From the NCBI GenBank assembly GCA_973895155.1, contig OZ316895.1:2604001-2668000 (forward strand): DNA of 64,000 bases. Reading direction: 5' to 3'. The translations under genes and the position numbers were made by a program. Shown one piece after another: positions 43,181 to 55,340 of the stretch. Within the stretch, counting starts at the first letter, position 1; each line of letters begins with the position of its first letter. The stretch is from Marsupella aquatica. Its lineage: Eukaryota > Marchantiophyta. A model generated the notes under the pieces. It ran no database searches. It worked only from the letters and a program-made list of their open reading frames with translations, and was not told the origin of the DNA.

Positions 43181-44650
43181 ATGGGAGGGCAGAGTAATTC
43201 AACAGCTGGAAAGCGAGTATCGGCGCAGTTCTCTCGTAACCCACGGGTCGCCAAATACTGCACTAGTGAGACGTTTCAGCCAAAGAAGAAAGAAGCAGTG
43301 ATAGGTCCGAGCCCCGCCGTCGGCAGGCCAGGTAGGAAAGGACCAAGGTTGATCTTTGGCGGTCTTATTAGAGGCTGCTTGAATCCCGAATCAACCGTGG
43401 CCATCAGAGAGCAAGCCAGAAAGGTCGTGAAGAAGCAAGCCAGAAAAATAGACGATGGCGCTGATGAATGTCTCTTGAATTCACTCCCTGAGGATGTCTG
43501 GCTCGAATGCCTGGCTCGGGTCTCCCGTAGCTCGCTTCACACGTCCATGATGGTCTGCCAGAAATGGAGATACACGTTGCAATCCAGCGAGTTTTATGAG
43601 GTGAGGAGGAGCAACCGCAAGGTGGAGAACTTGCTATTCGTGTTTGGAGGGGCCGGTACAGGCCTCGCTTCAGCTGTTTACAGCAAGAGCTCTGGGACCT
43701 GGAAAGCCGGCCTCCTCTGTACTGAGAGAGCGCTGGAAAAGAACGACTGGTTGCTGGATTATCACAACGCGGACCACTGCCTTCTTCATGTTCAGCCCGC
43801 CGTGGTCAAGCACAGAATTTACATTCTCGGCGCAGTTCCGTCCTACTCTGATGGCGGTGGTGGAGAAGGAGAAAGGGAATTCATTATTGTCTACGACACA
43901 TGGACCAAAACCCTCACCAAAGGATCGCCAATGACTCATCCTCGAAAGAAATTTGCTACCTGTGTGATCGCTGATCGCATTTACGTAGCAGGTGGGTCAA
44001 GCAGGGAGGATTCCAGAAGGGAGGCGATTACGGGTGCAGAAGAATACATCCCAGAATTGGACCTCTGGAGGCCTTTACCCAACATGCCCAAGAAAAGATA
44101 TGCATGTCTGGGGGCCGCGGTGAATGGGATTTTCTATGTCATCGGGGGTTTAAAATTCAGCAGCATGCTTGGCCTTTGTGTGCAGCCATACCCTTATGAG
44201 GGTTCCATGGACTCCTTCAACACCAGAACGAGCGCTTGGCAAAGAACAATGAAGCTACCCATGAGGGGTTGTGTGACGGCCTGCACGGTGGTCGGAGCAT
44301 CCATCTACATGCTCTGCAGCCTAGCACTGGAGCTCTCGTTTTGGAAGTACGATACAGGGCACGATGGGGGAGTCGAGGGATTTTATGAGATAAAGCCTCC
44401 TCCGCCCATTCTATCACCTCTCCGGATCGACAATTATTTGAAGTTCTCTTGCGTGACGATGGGAACTTCAGTGTACATAATTCAAGTAGGAGGATCGATT
44501 GACGATCTTTTGCGAAGGAGTGGGCGGTATGGGCGAGGTCTGAAGGAAGGACTTGTGCTAATATACGATACTGTGACCCGTGAATGGTCAAGAGGACCTG
44601 ATTTACCTTACGTAAAGAATGGGGCAACGTGTGCTGTTGTGCTTTGCTAG
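43181..44650 (+). CDS. F-box/kelch-repeat protein, 489 aa
   Basis: A single exon. The first in-frame ATG is at 43181 (IKMGGQ); the frame is open upstream without an ATG. After a basic N-terminus comes an F-box at about residues 98-144 (LLNSLPEDVWLECLARV...CQKWRY). Kelch-type repeats follow to the end, visible as RIYVAGG, FYVIGGL and VYIIQVGG blades and W-containing turns such as ELDLWRPLPNMP. Proteins of this plant class are substrate adaptors of SCF ubiquitin ligases: the F-box binds SKP1/ASK and the beta-propeller binds the target. The target cannot be told from sequence. A stretch with two QARK motifs (about residues 78-88) is basic. No signal peptide is seen; nuclear or cytosolic location is likely. 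Confidence 0.9.
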   Translation: MGGQSNSTAGKRVSAQFSRNPRVAKYCTSETFQPKKKEAVIGPSPAVGRPGRKGPRLIFGGLIRGCLNPESTVAIREQARKVVKKQARKIDDGADECLLNSLPEDVWLECLARVSRSSLHTSMMVCQKWRYTLQSSEFYEVRRSNRKVENLLFVFGGAGTGLASAVYSKSSGTWKAGLLCTERALEKNDWLLDYHNADHCLLHVQPAVVKHRIYILGAVPSYSDGGGGEGEREFIIVYDTWTKTLTKGSPMTHPRKKFATCVIADRIYVAGGSSREDSRREAITGAEEYIPELDLWRPLPNMPKKRYACLGAAVNGIFYVIGGLKFSSMLGLCVQPYPYEGSMDSFNTRTSAWQRTMKLPMRGCVTACTVVGASIYMLCSLALELSFWKYDTGHDGGVEGFYEIKPPPPILSPLRIDNYLKFSCVTMGTSVYIIQVGGSIDDLLRRSGRYGRGLKEGLVLIYDTVTREWSRGPDLPYVKNGATCAVVLC

Positions 44651-47600
44651 CTACGACAGGACTCAGCTCGGGACGACAAGGCAACGTGGCACGCTTGAGA
44701 AAATGTATCGTGAGAGGCTTGTTGTGCGCTCCAAAGACCAGGCATGAGACAGAGTCATCTTTCAGTCAATCCTCGGATGTCATCTCCCTTCTTTAACGAT
44801 TCACGTCCAATGGTTTTAGACTTCAGACTACTTTTCATCATTAGGTCCCACGGCAACTGATTTGGGAGAGGGCCCAGCTGCAGCAAACCAACCATGACCT
44901 CCTGCTACAAACACATTCACCAGAGCGCGGTCGAGATTATTGCATTGAATTGGTTCCTAGAACTTGAACTAGAACTCCTGCTCTTGGGAAAAGCCAGGAC
45001 CGAAGGGTAGCAATTTTTGTGCAGCACCGAATTGCTGCTTCTAACATTTCGCAATTGAATCTGGCATCCTTGCGCTAAAAGGGCCTCACTTGTCCTACGT
45101 AAATACAGTGGTGCTTGCTGATATTGAAAAAAATTGCCTTGAATGGATGCATTTTTCTTTCTAAGTAAAAACTACCTTTCTACGCAACGACAAATTGGCC
45201 TTTATGATCGTCAGAAAAGTTCCGGGGAATAATCGCTGTGTATTCATTCTGCAATATAATATCTTCGCATGGTCTACAGGAGAAACATGTTTGAGTGGAC
45301 TGAACAGGGAGCTTGAATGTAACCCTATTGTAAAAAATCACTTGTAAAAGGAATGTGGTCCAGGGTCATGCCTCCGAAAGTTATGCACAAAATAATATGC
45401 TCTGACGTATTCCACATGGAACTAATGTAAAGGGCTTGTTCAAGGTTGATTTGTAAAGGTTAAGTAAGCATGTTCATGAAATTATGGTCCCTACAAGAAA
45501 CTAGCCTCTTGTTAGTGGTTTCCCTTCCTCTCCCCCAAGGTGATCCAGACCTCACATTCCACCGTATGGTCATGTAGGACACACCTCTTAAAAGATGATT
45601 AGTAAACCATCATTTATTATTATTTTATTATCATGTGATTATTTCATCAACAAGTAATTTGCAAGGCACCTTGGACTAACCCACCCATACAACTCCCTAT
45701 CACGTTTGCCCCCCTCACTTTCTTACATATTATTTGAAATTCGAGGAGTCAATGAAAATGTTTTTAGCTTTATTCATCTCAACGAGTACAATTTTTTCAC
45801 ATCTTGCTATCCGTGACTTTGTTACAAATTTCAGATATGAGCTCCTGGACAAGCTCCTGGACAGCAACAAAGATTGCTACCACTAGGTGTAGGTAGATGG
45901 GAAAAATACCGCATACCATAGAGTTCACCTGAGAGAATAATACCGTTTAGTGACGATCTGTTTTATTCGGAAACTTTGCAGTGTGGATTAAATCGGATAA
46001 GTGGCAGAGCAACATGCTGAGTCTGACATATATGTTGTAAGACTCTGCGTGGCTGCCTTGTACCTTTATCTTTGCACGGTCATGTTCGGTTCCTTCAGTG
46101 ATGAACCGAACATGCAATCACGTGAAGTCTGCAATTAAGAGGAGAATTTTTAAAGTGGTAAGGACATTCCCCGTGTGATAATCTCTGACGAAACCCCAAT
46201 AGCATATAAGGTTATAAGTGATAGGTGGATGGAGTTTGGTCACCCGGATGGCACCAGGCCAAACATTTAAAATTTTCTTCATAACATTACTTAATTACCG
46301 TAATGATTGAAAAATCATCTGTGGCAATCAACTAAACACTTGCATTTCCAACTCGAGAGATACTTGATCGACCGCCAAAAAAAACAAAATACTTCTTGAT
46401 GGACCCATGAGTGATCCAGACCCTTGATAAATCTCAAATCAATGTACCCAAAGTTCATGTGGTCTCTCAAGTATGACATTTTAATTTAGGGGTCCATCAA
46501 ATATATCTCTTCATTTCTAACCATGAAAAATAAATGAATGGCAATTATACATTTGTTGAGCCCTCCAAAACCTCGTTTGTAAGCTACAGTAGCATTGGTA
46601 ACTCATTTTGGCCCTTTACAAGCTTGGTACCATGATTTGGAGTACAATTTTTGGCCTTGATATCTTGCTTAATTTGAGTGTCAATGGAAAGTTTTTGGAG
46701 AGAGATATTACCATATCACAGTTGCCAAATAAAAGGTGGCTACTTGAGAACCATCCTCCCAGACTTACAGTTCTCCCTAGACTGGGAGAATGTGCTTAAG
46801 AGTACATCTTAGGTCACTATTTCTCTTCCACCCTACACCCTGCTTCAATCCAAGCTTTGTTTTTAGAATCCCTAGCACCTTAGACCATTTTTCCCAAAGA
46901 CAATTTTTATTTGACAATAGAAATGCAGAATAGAATGATTTGAGAAGCAACCAACAAGAGGGAGAAATTGAAAACTTTGGTAGGATCACTCGAGCAATTT
47001 CTTTTGCCAGGAGAGCATCCGACAAAGGGCCTTGCTAAATCTCCCTTACTTGCGTGTGGTTTATTTTGGTTTGGTTTCCCTGATTTTCATTTTGTTAAAG
47101 GGCCTTGCAATTTATACAAAGGGATTTTTTGGCATTTCGGAAAATATATTGCCAGGTAAATATATTGGTAGAGATTTCGAAGATCTAACGGCTGAGATTT
47201 TATTAAACAAAACCTAACACTGGATATCTAAGATGAAGTACAGAAGAGCATTTGCATGCTGACCAGTCACCAATGAAGATTCTGGATTCTCTGTTCACGC
47301 CACATGCTCAGATCACTAAAAAATACATTGAATAATCCTTTTCGTAGATTAGACACCATGCATCTGTAGTACATGACCTGGAGCATCGCCCAAGCCAGAT
47401 GCATCTGAACAAGGGTGTGTGACCAAAACGTGAAGAGAAACAGATTATGCCAGAATCAGTGCTGCCTACTGTACTCTGCTCCTAACCTGAAAGTAACAAG
47501 TTATGCCACTTTTGGGCAGGTCACTGGTCTCAAATTATCTAACCAGAACATGAACATGATTGTAATCACCTACTCTTGGACTGTAGTGTCCTGTAGAGTC

Positions 47601-49309
47601 TGTTATTCACAAGCTCTACTAGAGTTTTTGGGTTGTTGCATACCTCCTGGGAGAGAGGTAGGCAGGAGCTTGGTATTTCACTTTAATAAAGTTATTCCCT
47701 TCAAGACTTTAAGAAATAAATCCAGGGAATGCAAAACTTGGAGGTAAGTGACTGAACCTTGAAGTAAAAACCATTTTGTTCCTACTTAGTCATTGGGTCT
47801 CCTTGGAATGACAGACCATCCAAGGTACATACATGTGAGAGGTTCAATGCCCCTCCTTGACACATATAACTATGGATAGTGAGCCTTCCCTATGGAACAG
47901 AAGTGATTTGGGGAATAGGGGGCAATAGGTCAACTTTACAAACAGTTTAGCAACTTATATGGTTAAGAGTGGTCAAATCCTTGCTATTGTTGGAACATGC
48001 CCCCTAGCTACCCTGCTTGTGAAAGGTTGAAAGTTTGTCCTTCACAAGGAGAAGTCCTGAGAGAAGTGTGGGCAATCAGATGGCCCGTGTTCAACAGAAC
48101 TTTCTTAAGGAGCAATTACTCTGCTTGTAAAGCAAGGATGGGAAACTCAGGGAACTTTGGTGTGCCCATATCGCCCTCCCTTGATCAAGATCGACAACCC
48201 CTCCTGGTTATAAGCATCCCCCTTCTCTTTGGCAAAACAAAGCAAAATCAAGCAAGCAAAGGGTACAAAATATTCTGTAAAGCAAATTATGAGACTGGAG
48301 GCAAGGTTTAGGTTTCTTTCTAAAGTTGGTTAAATTTGGACTGGAATTAATTTGTGAACTCAACAAACCTGGACATAGTATGTATAGGTATCTTGAACTA
48401 AAGTTGACAAGGGATTCCATGTGACTAGCATTACTAGTAGTGTTTTTTTTAATGAGCACAAGTCATCCTGGTAAACCTAGTTTGCACATAGGTTGAATAT
48501 TAAATATACATATCCATCACAATCAATTTTCACCTACAACAAATTTTATGAAAATATAAGCCCAGATGAGTTTTCCTGATAGCCTCACTGGGAACAATTC
48601 CTCAGATAACTTCCCTTTAACCTCTAAGTTGTAAAAGACATGTAGGCCGATAGGAGGGGGAGGGAAAAGGATTAGTGGAATAACCTTTGATGCTAGTAAG
48701 AATTACTTGGAGTAAAATTCCAACCAAAACAAAAAAAAACCTTCCAATGAAGGACGGATGCAAGGTCTCCAAAGGACCTGACTCTCAGTCAAGGATCAGC
48801 CATGTACTCCACAGGGTAGCTAACTTGCATCCACATCATGACATTACAAACTATAATAAAGGGTTGCACATTTTTTTAAAGTGGTCTTCATTCAAATTTG
48901 AAGAGGCTTTTTGAGTGAAAGAAAAGTAAACTGGAAAAAGAGAAAGACATAAGAAGAAAATAATTATGTTTGGTGTGAGCACATTTTCCAAGTAAGAAAA
49001 ATACAAAGTATTCTAGGCTCCATGCTACACCATACTCCTCCCTCTACCATCCATGCTAATGATGGATACAAAGTGCTACTCCCTTTACCATTCATGCCAT
49101 ACTATGTTCCATGCCATATCCTCCATGCATAGGAAGTGCTACATCATGAGAGGAGTTTAATTACAAATATTATGTAATCAATAAAATAGTGCAAAATCTA
49201 ATAAAAAGACAAGACAAGAAAAATAGTGAAAAAGAAGGAAAAGGAAAATGGGGGAGGGGGGGGGGGGCACAGGCACCATATTTGGTGGTGGTTGTTGCCT
49301 CTCTTTGTG
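44651..49309. other. Long gene-free region
   Basis: No gene supported. The region is AT-rich with many short frames lacking domains. 'cataccatactcctcc' and 'ccatgc' type phrases repeat near 49020-49130, and a G-run of 12 lies near 49256-49267. Probably old, unrecognisable transposon debris. Confidence 0.4.
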
Positions 49310-49815
49310 TCATGATGCCTTTCACTCGACAATTTTTTTTACACAATGAGATCTTTCTAACAAAGATATCTTTCGCACCATGATATTTTTTCAACTACAT
49401 CATTAGCACAACGTCATCTTTTACGCATTGACGTCTTTCGCCAAGCGGTATCTTTTAGTAAACTACATCTTTTGTGCAACGACATCTTTCGAGCAACCAT
49501 ATATTTAACTTAACGATATCTTTTATTTAACAACATTGTAATTTATGCAATGACGTATTAACGCTACAACATCTTTTGTGCAACGGAGACTTGACAACAT
49601 ATATGACTAACAACATCACTTTACTTATGGACCATTTTGTACTTAACAACAGTCAACTTTATATTTAACAACATCTTTTCTCCTAACAACATCTTGGGTG
49701 ACATGACATCTTTTCTTTTAATAACATCTTGGGCATCATGATATCTTTTCTCTTAACTACATCTTGGCCGTCACGACATCTTTTTTTTGCATGACATCTT
49801 TTGTGCAACACACAG
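49310..49815. repeat. Degenerate minisatellite built on 'acatctttt'
   Basis: The phrase 'acatctttt' or 'atatctttt', usually preceded by 'caacg', 'cg' or 'taac', recurs about every 17-30 bp across 500 bp (for example 49412, 49467, 49481, 49569, 49671, 49707, 49780). Unit length is irregular. Confidence 0.7.
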
Positions 49816-50130
49816 GTATTGAGCTCGTCCTCAATAATGAGAAAATGTCATTAGCATAAACACTTTGGCTTTCCTCTCTGTTTTTTTTAAGGCTTCCCTC
49901 TGTCCTGGTGTTACCCAACATCATCCTTAAATAAATCTGTTGTAGATTTCTACTAGATCAGAGAGTTAATGGCTTGTCTGAAAGGATAAAATTTATCACA
50001 AAAGAAGGCATCCGTGCCAATTGTGTGTGTTCCCTGAACAGAAGGCCAAGCTTAATTAGTAAGCTTGTGGCTCCTTAGATTTAAGCATAATGCACTGGGG
50101 TTTAGATTTTTGTTTCAATGACCAAGTTTG
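49816..50130. other. Gene-free spacer
   Basis: Nothing recognised between the minisatellite and the foldback element. Confidence 0.4.
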
Positions 50131-50832
50131 GCACTACCGTCTTCCCCCAAACACAACGCCCAGGCACTATATTCGAATAGTGGGCCATGGGGCGTTATAT
50201 TTGAATAGTGCGCCCAGGGCGTTGTGTTTGAGTTTCAACACTATGTTTTGGATTTTTTTTACCTTGTGGCATTGTGTTTGAATTGTGGCGTTGTGTTTGA
50301 ATAGTGGCGTTGTGTTCAAATTTAGGCATTGTGATGAATTTAGGATGTAAGCAGGAATGATAGGTATAGAATTTAGGGTGTAAGCAGGAATGAAAGGCTA
50401 ATGCTTCCAGACCATTTCAGCCCTGGCCAAATCTCTGATTTCTAGTGCGTTTGCACATGGATGTAACTATTTGCAAAGTTGTCAAGTGCCATTTCAATTG
50501 AGGATGTGTGGGCAATATTGCTCCAGAAATTGCTCCTAGCATTGTTGTCAAGATGTGAAGGTTATCAATAGTTTTTTGTTTACTTTGCTTATGCTTTGAT
50601 TGTAATTCATGAACTTGCACTTTTTGTGTTCAATGCTGTCAAGATTAGGAAAAACTCAAACACAACCCTGAACACTCAAACACAATGCCATATTCGAACA
50701 CAATGCCCGGGCGTTGTGTTAAAATGACGTTGTGTTCGAGTTAAAATTACTTTTTCTTACCAATACTAAAAAAATTCAACTTTTGAACACAACGCCCTGG
50801 CGCTGTGTTCGGGGGAAGAGGGTAGTCCTACA
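50131..50832. mobile_element. ~700-bp foldback or MITE-like element
   Basis: The left end begins GCACTACCGTCTTCCCCC and runs into AAACACAACGCC. The right end read on the other strand is GGACTACCCTCTTCCCCC followed by GAACACAGCGCC, so the two ends are inverted copies over about 35-40 bp. The interior is unusual: many copies of 'gttgtgtttgaa', 'cgttgtgtt' and their complements occur on both sides of a unique centre (50340-50640). No coding sequence and no clear target duplication. Confidence 0.65.
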
Positions 50833-51542
50833 GGAATGCCTAATGGATATTCCCTCTTTAAATGTTGTTATTAAAAAACAATGCCCTTATTCAAATACAA
50901 GTCCTGGGCTCTCTAATACAAAAGGACCGTACCTGCGAGGAACTACCAGCCTTTTGTTGCGATTCCTTGTGTTCTTGGGATGAAGACCACATAACAGTAT
51001 GATAAGTCAGCTTTCAAGTAATAATATTGTCCCTTGGACCTTTTGGCCAGAAATCTTCAGTTTCCTACCTTCAGCCATTTAGGAGGTCTCGTCCTGCTCA
51101 ATGATGAAACTCGACCTTCTGGTTTTGTTCCCCTTCTCTGCTTTGGTAGGTTTTTCCTTTCCTGCACTCTTGGCCATAAGTGTTTTTTGGCCCAAAAATG
51201 TTGACATTTACTTTGTCCTCTCGAAAGATCCTCACAATTCAGAAAGACCATATATCTGAAGCAGAACGTGGGAGTAAATTATCAAGGTGTATGTAGATGA
51301 ATCCGCGCTTTTATTCACTGTTGGTGCGATCTAAAAGAGTAGAGATTTCTGCAAGGTCTGGTCCTGACGAAAGCAGACACGGCCCCAAAAAAATTCCCAA
51401 TCGAGGTTTTCAAGAGTACTGGCCTTCCACACTGGCCTTCCACACTAAGAACTTCCAGTCTGCATCATTTAGAAGATCTTCGGCTTAATGTACACCGAAC
51501 GAGCTGGAAGCCGAAGCTAAGCAACTAGGGGCATTTCGTATT
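50833..51542. other. Gene-free region
   Basis: Nothing recognised apart from a doubled 'ctggccttccacact' at 51419-51449. Confidence 0.4.
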
Positions 51543-52376
51543 GTGCAACGAAATCACGACTGTAGAATGAATATAGTTACCCAAGCGTATTCAAAATTGC
51601 CAGCACAGGACCCACTGCACTCTTCGTTAAATTCGCCTAAAAAAGTTAGCCTCCTTACCACACAGCTCCACCAACATGAACAGCTCCTGAGATGTGGATC
51701 TTCCAACAGTACAGTAAGGAGCATCCAAACGAGAACCAGGCAGATGCAGATCCGGCAGAGTTCAATAAAACTGGAAATTGAGGTTCAACCCCTCAGAAAG
51801 GTCTTTCTCTACAACGACTATATCGGTAGCACAGAACATGAAGCTTCTATAGCACGGCCACTACCTGGCCTTTACTCGATTGACTCCCATTGTGAAGACT
51901 TAACACTATCCACCAGCTCGCTACCAATAGCAAGATTGGTAACTAGGTTACAACTACCACATATTCCGACAGCTCTCTCACACAAGGGACTCAGGCACAA
52001 GCCAATATCACTGAACAGCCTTAACCAGGCACCTACCAGCCATACAGGCAATTTCCCTCTAGGTCTGAAGCTACGATCTGCCAACAATGACCTATGGCGA
52101 AGTAAACAAAAGAGGAGCTACTACGTCTCCACATCACATTGCCACTACGGGGACAATCATTCACAGCCGTATAGCCTAAATGGCCTTCCCTACATTCTTG
52201 TTTCCACAACGTCCTGGTTACATTTATCCGCGAGCTTTATCCAGACTACTCAGCATGCTAGAGAGAACCAGCCCATCCGTACAATGTTTTTGGCTTACCA
52301 GCTACTTCTTTGTACTCCGAGTTTAATGGCAGTCGGATATGTTCTTCGGCATCCAGATCAATCTGATTCAGTTTAA
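51543..52376 (+). CDS. Long open frame, 277 codons, doubtful gene
   Basis: The frame is open for 834 bp, longer than expected by chance at this base composition. The predicted protein has no domain, membrane segment or repeat I recognise, and is rich in Ser, Leu, His and Gln. It starts with an atypical codon in the listed frame; the first in-frame ATG is near 51567. It lies downstream of HCF136 on the opposite strand. It may be spurious. Confidence 0.25.
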   Translation: MQRNHDCRMNIVTQAYSKLPAQDPLHSSLNSPKKVSLLTTQLHQHEQLLRCGSSNSTVRSIQTRTRQMQIRQSSIKLEIEVQPLRKVFLYNDYIGSTEHEASIARPLPGLYSIDSHCEDLTLSTSSLPIARLVTRLQLPHIPTALSHKGLRHKPISLNSLNQAPTSHTGNFPLGLKLRSANNDLWRSKQKRSYYVSTSHCHYGDNHSQPYSLNGLPYILVSTTSWLHLSASFIQTTQHARENQPIRTMFLAYQLLLCTPSLMAVGYVLRHPDQSDSV

Positions 52377-53428
52377 GAACTCTCACTCGGTTCCAAGCCA
52401 ACATTCCTGATACTGATTCGACTTTTGAGTATCCCAACTCTTTGCCCTGTATGAGAGTTTCTTTGGACAAAACTACGGAAAGTAGCAGGGGAAGACTTGA
52501 AATTACGTCGCACAGAGAATTTCCCTGAGACAATAAGATGTTTCTGATTGGTTTAAAAGATATTGGTCCTCCGAGCAACTTCCAATTTGTTTTGTAAGCA
52601 ACTCCATAAATTTCTCATTTGTCAGTTGTGGACACTAACTAGAACAAGTGCGCTACAGTAATGAATAACATCGAGACTCTCCCTCGAATTCGAGTACAAT
52701 TGGCCAAACATCACCAGACTCGATGGCGGTCACTACATGAGGAGTGTCAAGGGGCCATGACATACAAGTTTTCTGCTTCCAACTTACTGGAGTCAACTTC
52801 AACAGCAAAAAACTCAAGAGCGCACATAACTTGCGCCGTTCAATAATGTATTAAGGTCTACATTGGGTGACAAAAGTTCACTTCAGACGAAGACTCGAAC
52901 TACAACTGAAGCGCTGAAAGAGCAAATAAAATCCAACACAACAAGGATGACTCTTAAGACTGCCCAGTAAAGGAAACAGAGTATGTCAAGTATGCAGGTT
53001 TCATCAGCAACTTATTTCTGATCTAAAGAGCCTCTAATTTCCACACTAATCAGACTTACTGAATGAATCATCGATCTTTTGACAGCCTACATTGCTAGAG
53101 AACGGAGAGCAAAAACGCTTATTTCACGAGTGAGTCGACTCAAAACTACAAGCGTGCTTGACAAAGACGCTTCACTGCGATGTTAATCCTTAATATAGTC
53201 TTCTCATTTTGTACAGTGCGGACTAATGTGGGTCAAGCTGCACTCAGCATGCCTCCTAGCTTTCCACACATGCAGGGACACTCCTCAAATTCGAAGAAAC
53301 TATGAAAAAATATTACAATGAAAACTTCTGATTACAATTTGCAAAGAACCTCCCTGAAAAATGTAGGTAAGGGAATTTGATCATCTAGATACCCCAATTT
53401 CGATGTTTGAGGTATGCTTACCCAAACC
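52377..53428. other. Region downstream of HCF136
   Basis: No gene supported. It presumably contains the 3' untranslated region of HCF136 near its right end. Confidence 0.45.
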
Positions 53429-54694
53429 TCACCCTAGATAGCGAAGAAGTACACCGTCGTTACCAATGATGAAACCTTTCTTGGGGTCAATGAATTTTAC
53501 CGTATACAAATTTGCGCCAATGTTGTCTGCTGCTTTGTCCCGGACCCAACTTTTGCCTCCATCTAAACTCCTGAGCAGTGTTCCACTCCCTCCTACAGCC
53601 CATGCTTCCTTTGGGGTTCTGTATCCAATATCAAGAATGCCAAAACCTCTGCTAGTAATCTTAGCTTCTTCAAAATCTTCGGTGATCCCAGTTCCTCTGC
53701 TGAAGAAAAGACCACCTCCGCGAACAAGGAGCCACAAGCCTCCGTCAGCCCTCCATCCCATGCTCTGAATTCTCCTAGCACTAGTCCTATTGTGCGGCTG
53801 CCAGTAAGGCTGGCCAGGTTCCCATGTCAGGAAGAAATTCCCACGACTGGAAACGGCGACATATCCTCCATCAGTGGACCGATTCACCGTGTTGAATGTG
53901 CCATTATAGTAACTAGCCCCACTGATATCACTCGACAATGTCCGATTCAAGGTTGCCGAGACAGTTTCTGCAACAGCAGCCTTCCAATTGTATCCATTGT
54001 TCGATGTCACATAGATGGCTCCTTCGTCTGTCACCATTTCCGCACTCTGTTCCCCGGTGGCTTTGATAATCACTGGATTTCCGGGCAGGCGAGCACTGAG
54101 TGGCACTCTCTCCCAACTCTCTCCAGCATTCGTTGTATGAAGAAGAATTGCAGGCTTCCCAACAATCCAACCCTCTTTGCCCTGGAAACTGATCGAGTTG
54201 AGCCGGAAATTGAAATCATCCTCCCCAGTGGGAATGGTCCGTGGGATCCAAGATTTCCCTCCGTCCTTCGTCTCCAGAAGAGTCTGTCTGGTTCCCAACA
54301 GGAACCCATGCTCAGGCTCATCTGGAACAAACGCTAGGTCGACCAGGACGACTCCGGCATCCACTGGCAAGGGGATTCGCTCCCAATCCTCAAGCTCCTC
54401 CTCCGCTATAGCAGACCCGGCGTCCAACACAGTCGATGATCCCACTAGCGCCAGAGACAACAATCCTCCGGACACCCCACCTAGCAATTCCCTCCGCCCG
54501 AAATTGCCCTTCTCTTCATTTCCATTTCCATTTCCATTGGCAGAGGCTCTGGCCATCAGCTGGCAACCATGGCGAGAAGCAACCACATTGGCAGCTCGTG
54601 GCAGTGCACAGGCACCCAATTTCCGCGCAGCAACGGATCCGAGAGCAGCACCGACGATCGTGGTCGAAACCGCGGCCATCTCCAACAACAACAA
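53429..54694 (-). CDS. HCF136: Photosystem II stability/assembly factor HCF136, chloroplast
   Basis: An intronless 421-codon frame, full length for the family. Residues 1 to ~50 look like a chloroplast transit peptide. At 66-97 a twin-arginine thylakoid signal is plain: FGRRELLGG, a hydrophobic stretch, and a probable cleavage after SAIA (residue ~97). The mature part carries repeated beta-propeller blades: TKDGGKSWIPR, TTNAGESWERV, SNNGYNWK, SLDGGKSWVRD and the end GNDGVLLRYLG. HCF136 (YCF48 in cyanobacteria) binds newly made D1 and is needed for assembly of the photosystem II reaction centre in the lumen and stroma lamellae. A second Met at residue 6 (54679) could be the true start. The absence of introns differs from flowering plants, whose HCF136 genes are split as far as I recall. 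Confidence 0.96.
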   Translation of the reverse strand: MLLLEMAAVSTTIVGAALGSVAARKLGACALPRAANVVASRHGCQLMARASANGNGNGNEEKGNFGRRELLGGVSGGLLSLALVGSSTVLDAGSAIAEEELEDWERIPLPVDAGVVLVDLAFVPDEPEHGFLLGTRQTLLETKDGGKSWIPRTIPTGEDDFNFRLNSISFQGKEGWIVGKPAILLHTTNAGESWERVPLSARLPGNPVIIKATGEQSAEMVTDEGAIYVTSNNGYNWKAAVAETVSATLNRTLSSDISGASYYNGTFNTVNRSTDGGYVAVSSRGNFFLTWEPGQPYWQPHNRTSARRIQSMGWRADGGLWLLVRGGGLFFSRGTGITEDFEEAKITSRGFGILDIGYRTPKEAWAVGGSGTLLRSLDGGKSWVRDKAADNIGANLYTVKFIDPKKGFIIGNDGVLLRYLG

Positions 54695-54959
54695 CCACTA
54701 CAGCTCAAACGAAATTGATAACACAGTCCGAATGCAAAGCTCGCCTGGTTCTCTTCCCACTACTGTAGTGGACGCTAAACCTCAGCCCCAGCGAGAGCAC
54801 ATTCAGCCTTTTTCCTCGCGCAGCTACGATCTTCTTCGTCCACCACAGAGGCGATTGTTTTCTCTGCTGCTGCTATTACTGTACTATGGATGAAGGGCCA
54901 CTATACCGTGGATGAAGGGCGGATGGGCAATGGTAGACTCGTGGCGCGAGCGCACTGTA

Positions 54960-55340
54960 GATGGATGGATAGAATGACGAACCTGTTGGCAGGAACCCGG
55001 GTCCACCATGGAACCCAGCCCTTGCCACTGGGTTGGGACTGTCATTCCCCATCCCCAACTTTCTCCATGAAACTCCATTCATATTGGGGGCATGTATCCG
55101 TGGGTGGGTGGATAGATGAACTTATTATTAAGAACCTGGTTCCCATCACTGGGGAGTGGGAGTGTCAGACCCCTGCTCCCAGATTTGGCTCCATGGAACT
55201 CCTTTCATATGAAGGACATGTCGTTTGTACCTGGAGATATGAACCTATTAGTGCGAACCTGGTTCCCACCAGTAGGAGTGCTAGTGACAGACCCCCACTA
55301 CCAGGTTTTGCTCCAAGGAACCTACTGGTAATTCACTTAG
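54960..55340. repeat. ~125-145-bp tandem repeat, three copies
   Basis: Each copy contains 'gaacctggttcccacca' (or a variant), a GAGTG run, 'tgtcagacccc', 'ttggctccatggaactcc' and 'ttcatat'. Copies start near 54980, 55129 and 55253. The array keeps a 172-codon frame open on the plus strand, which I take as an effect of the repeat. Confidence 0.75.
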
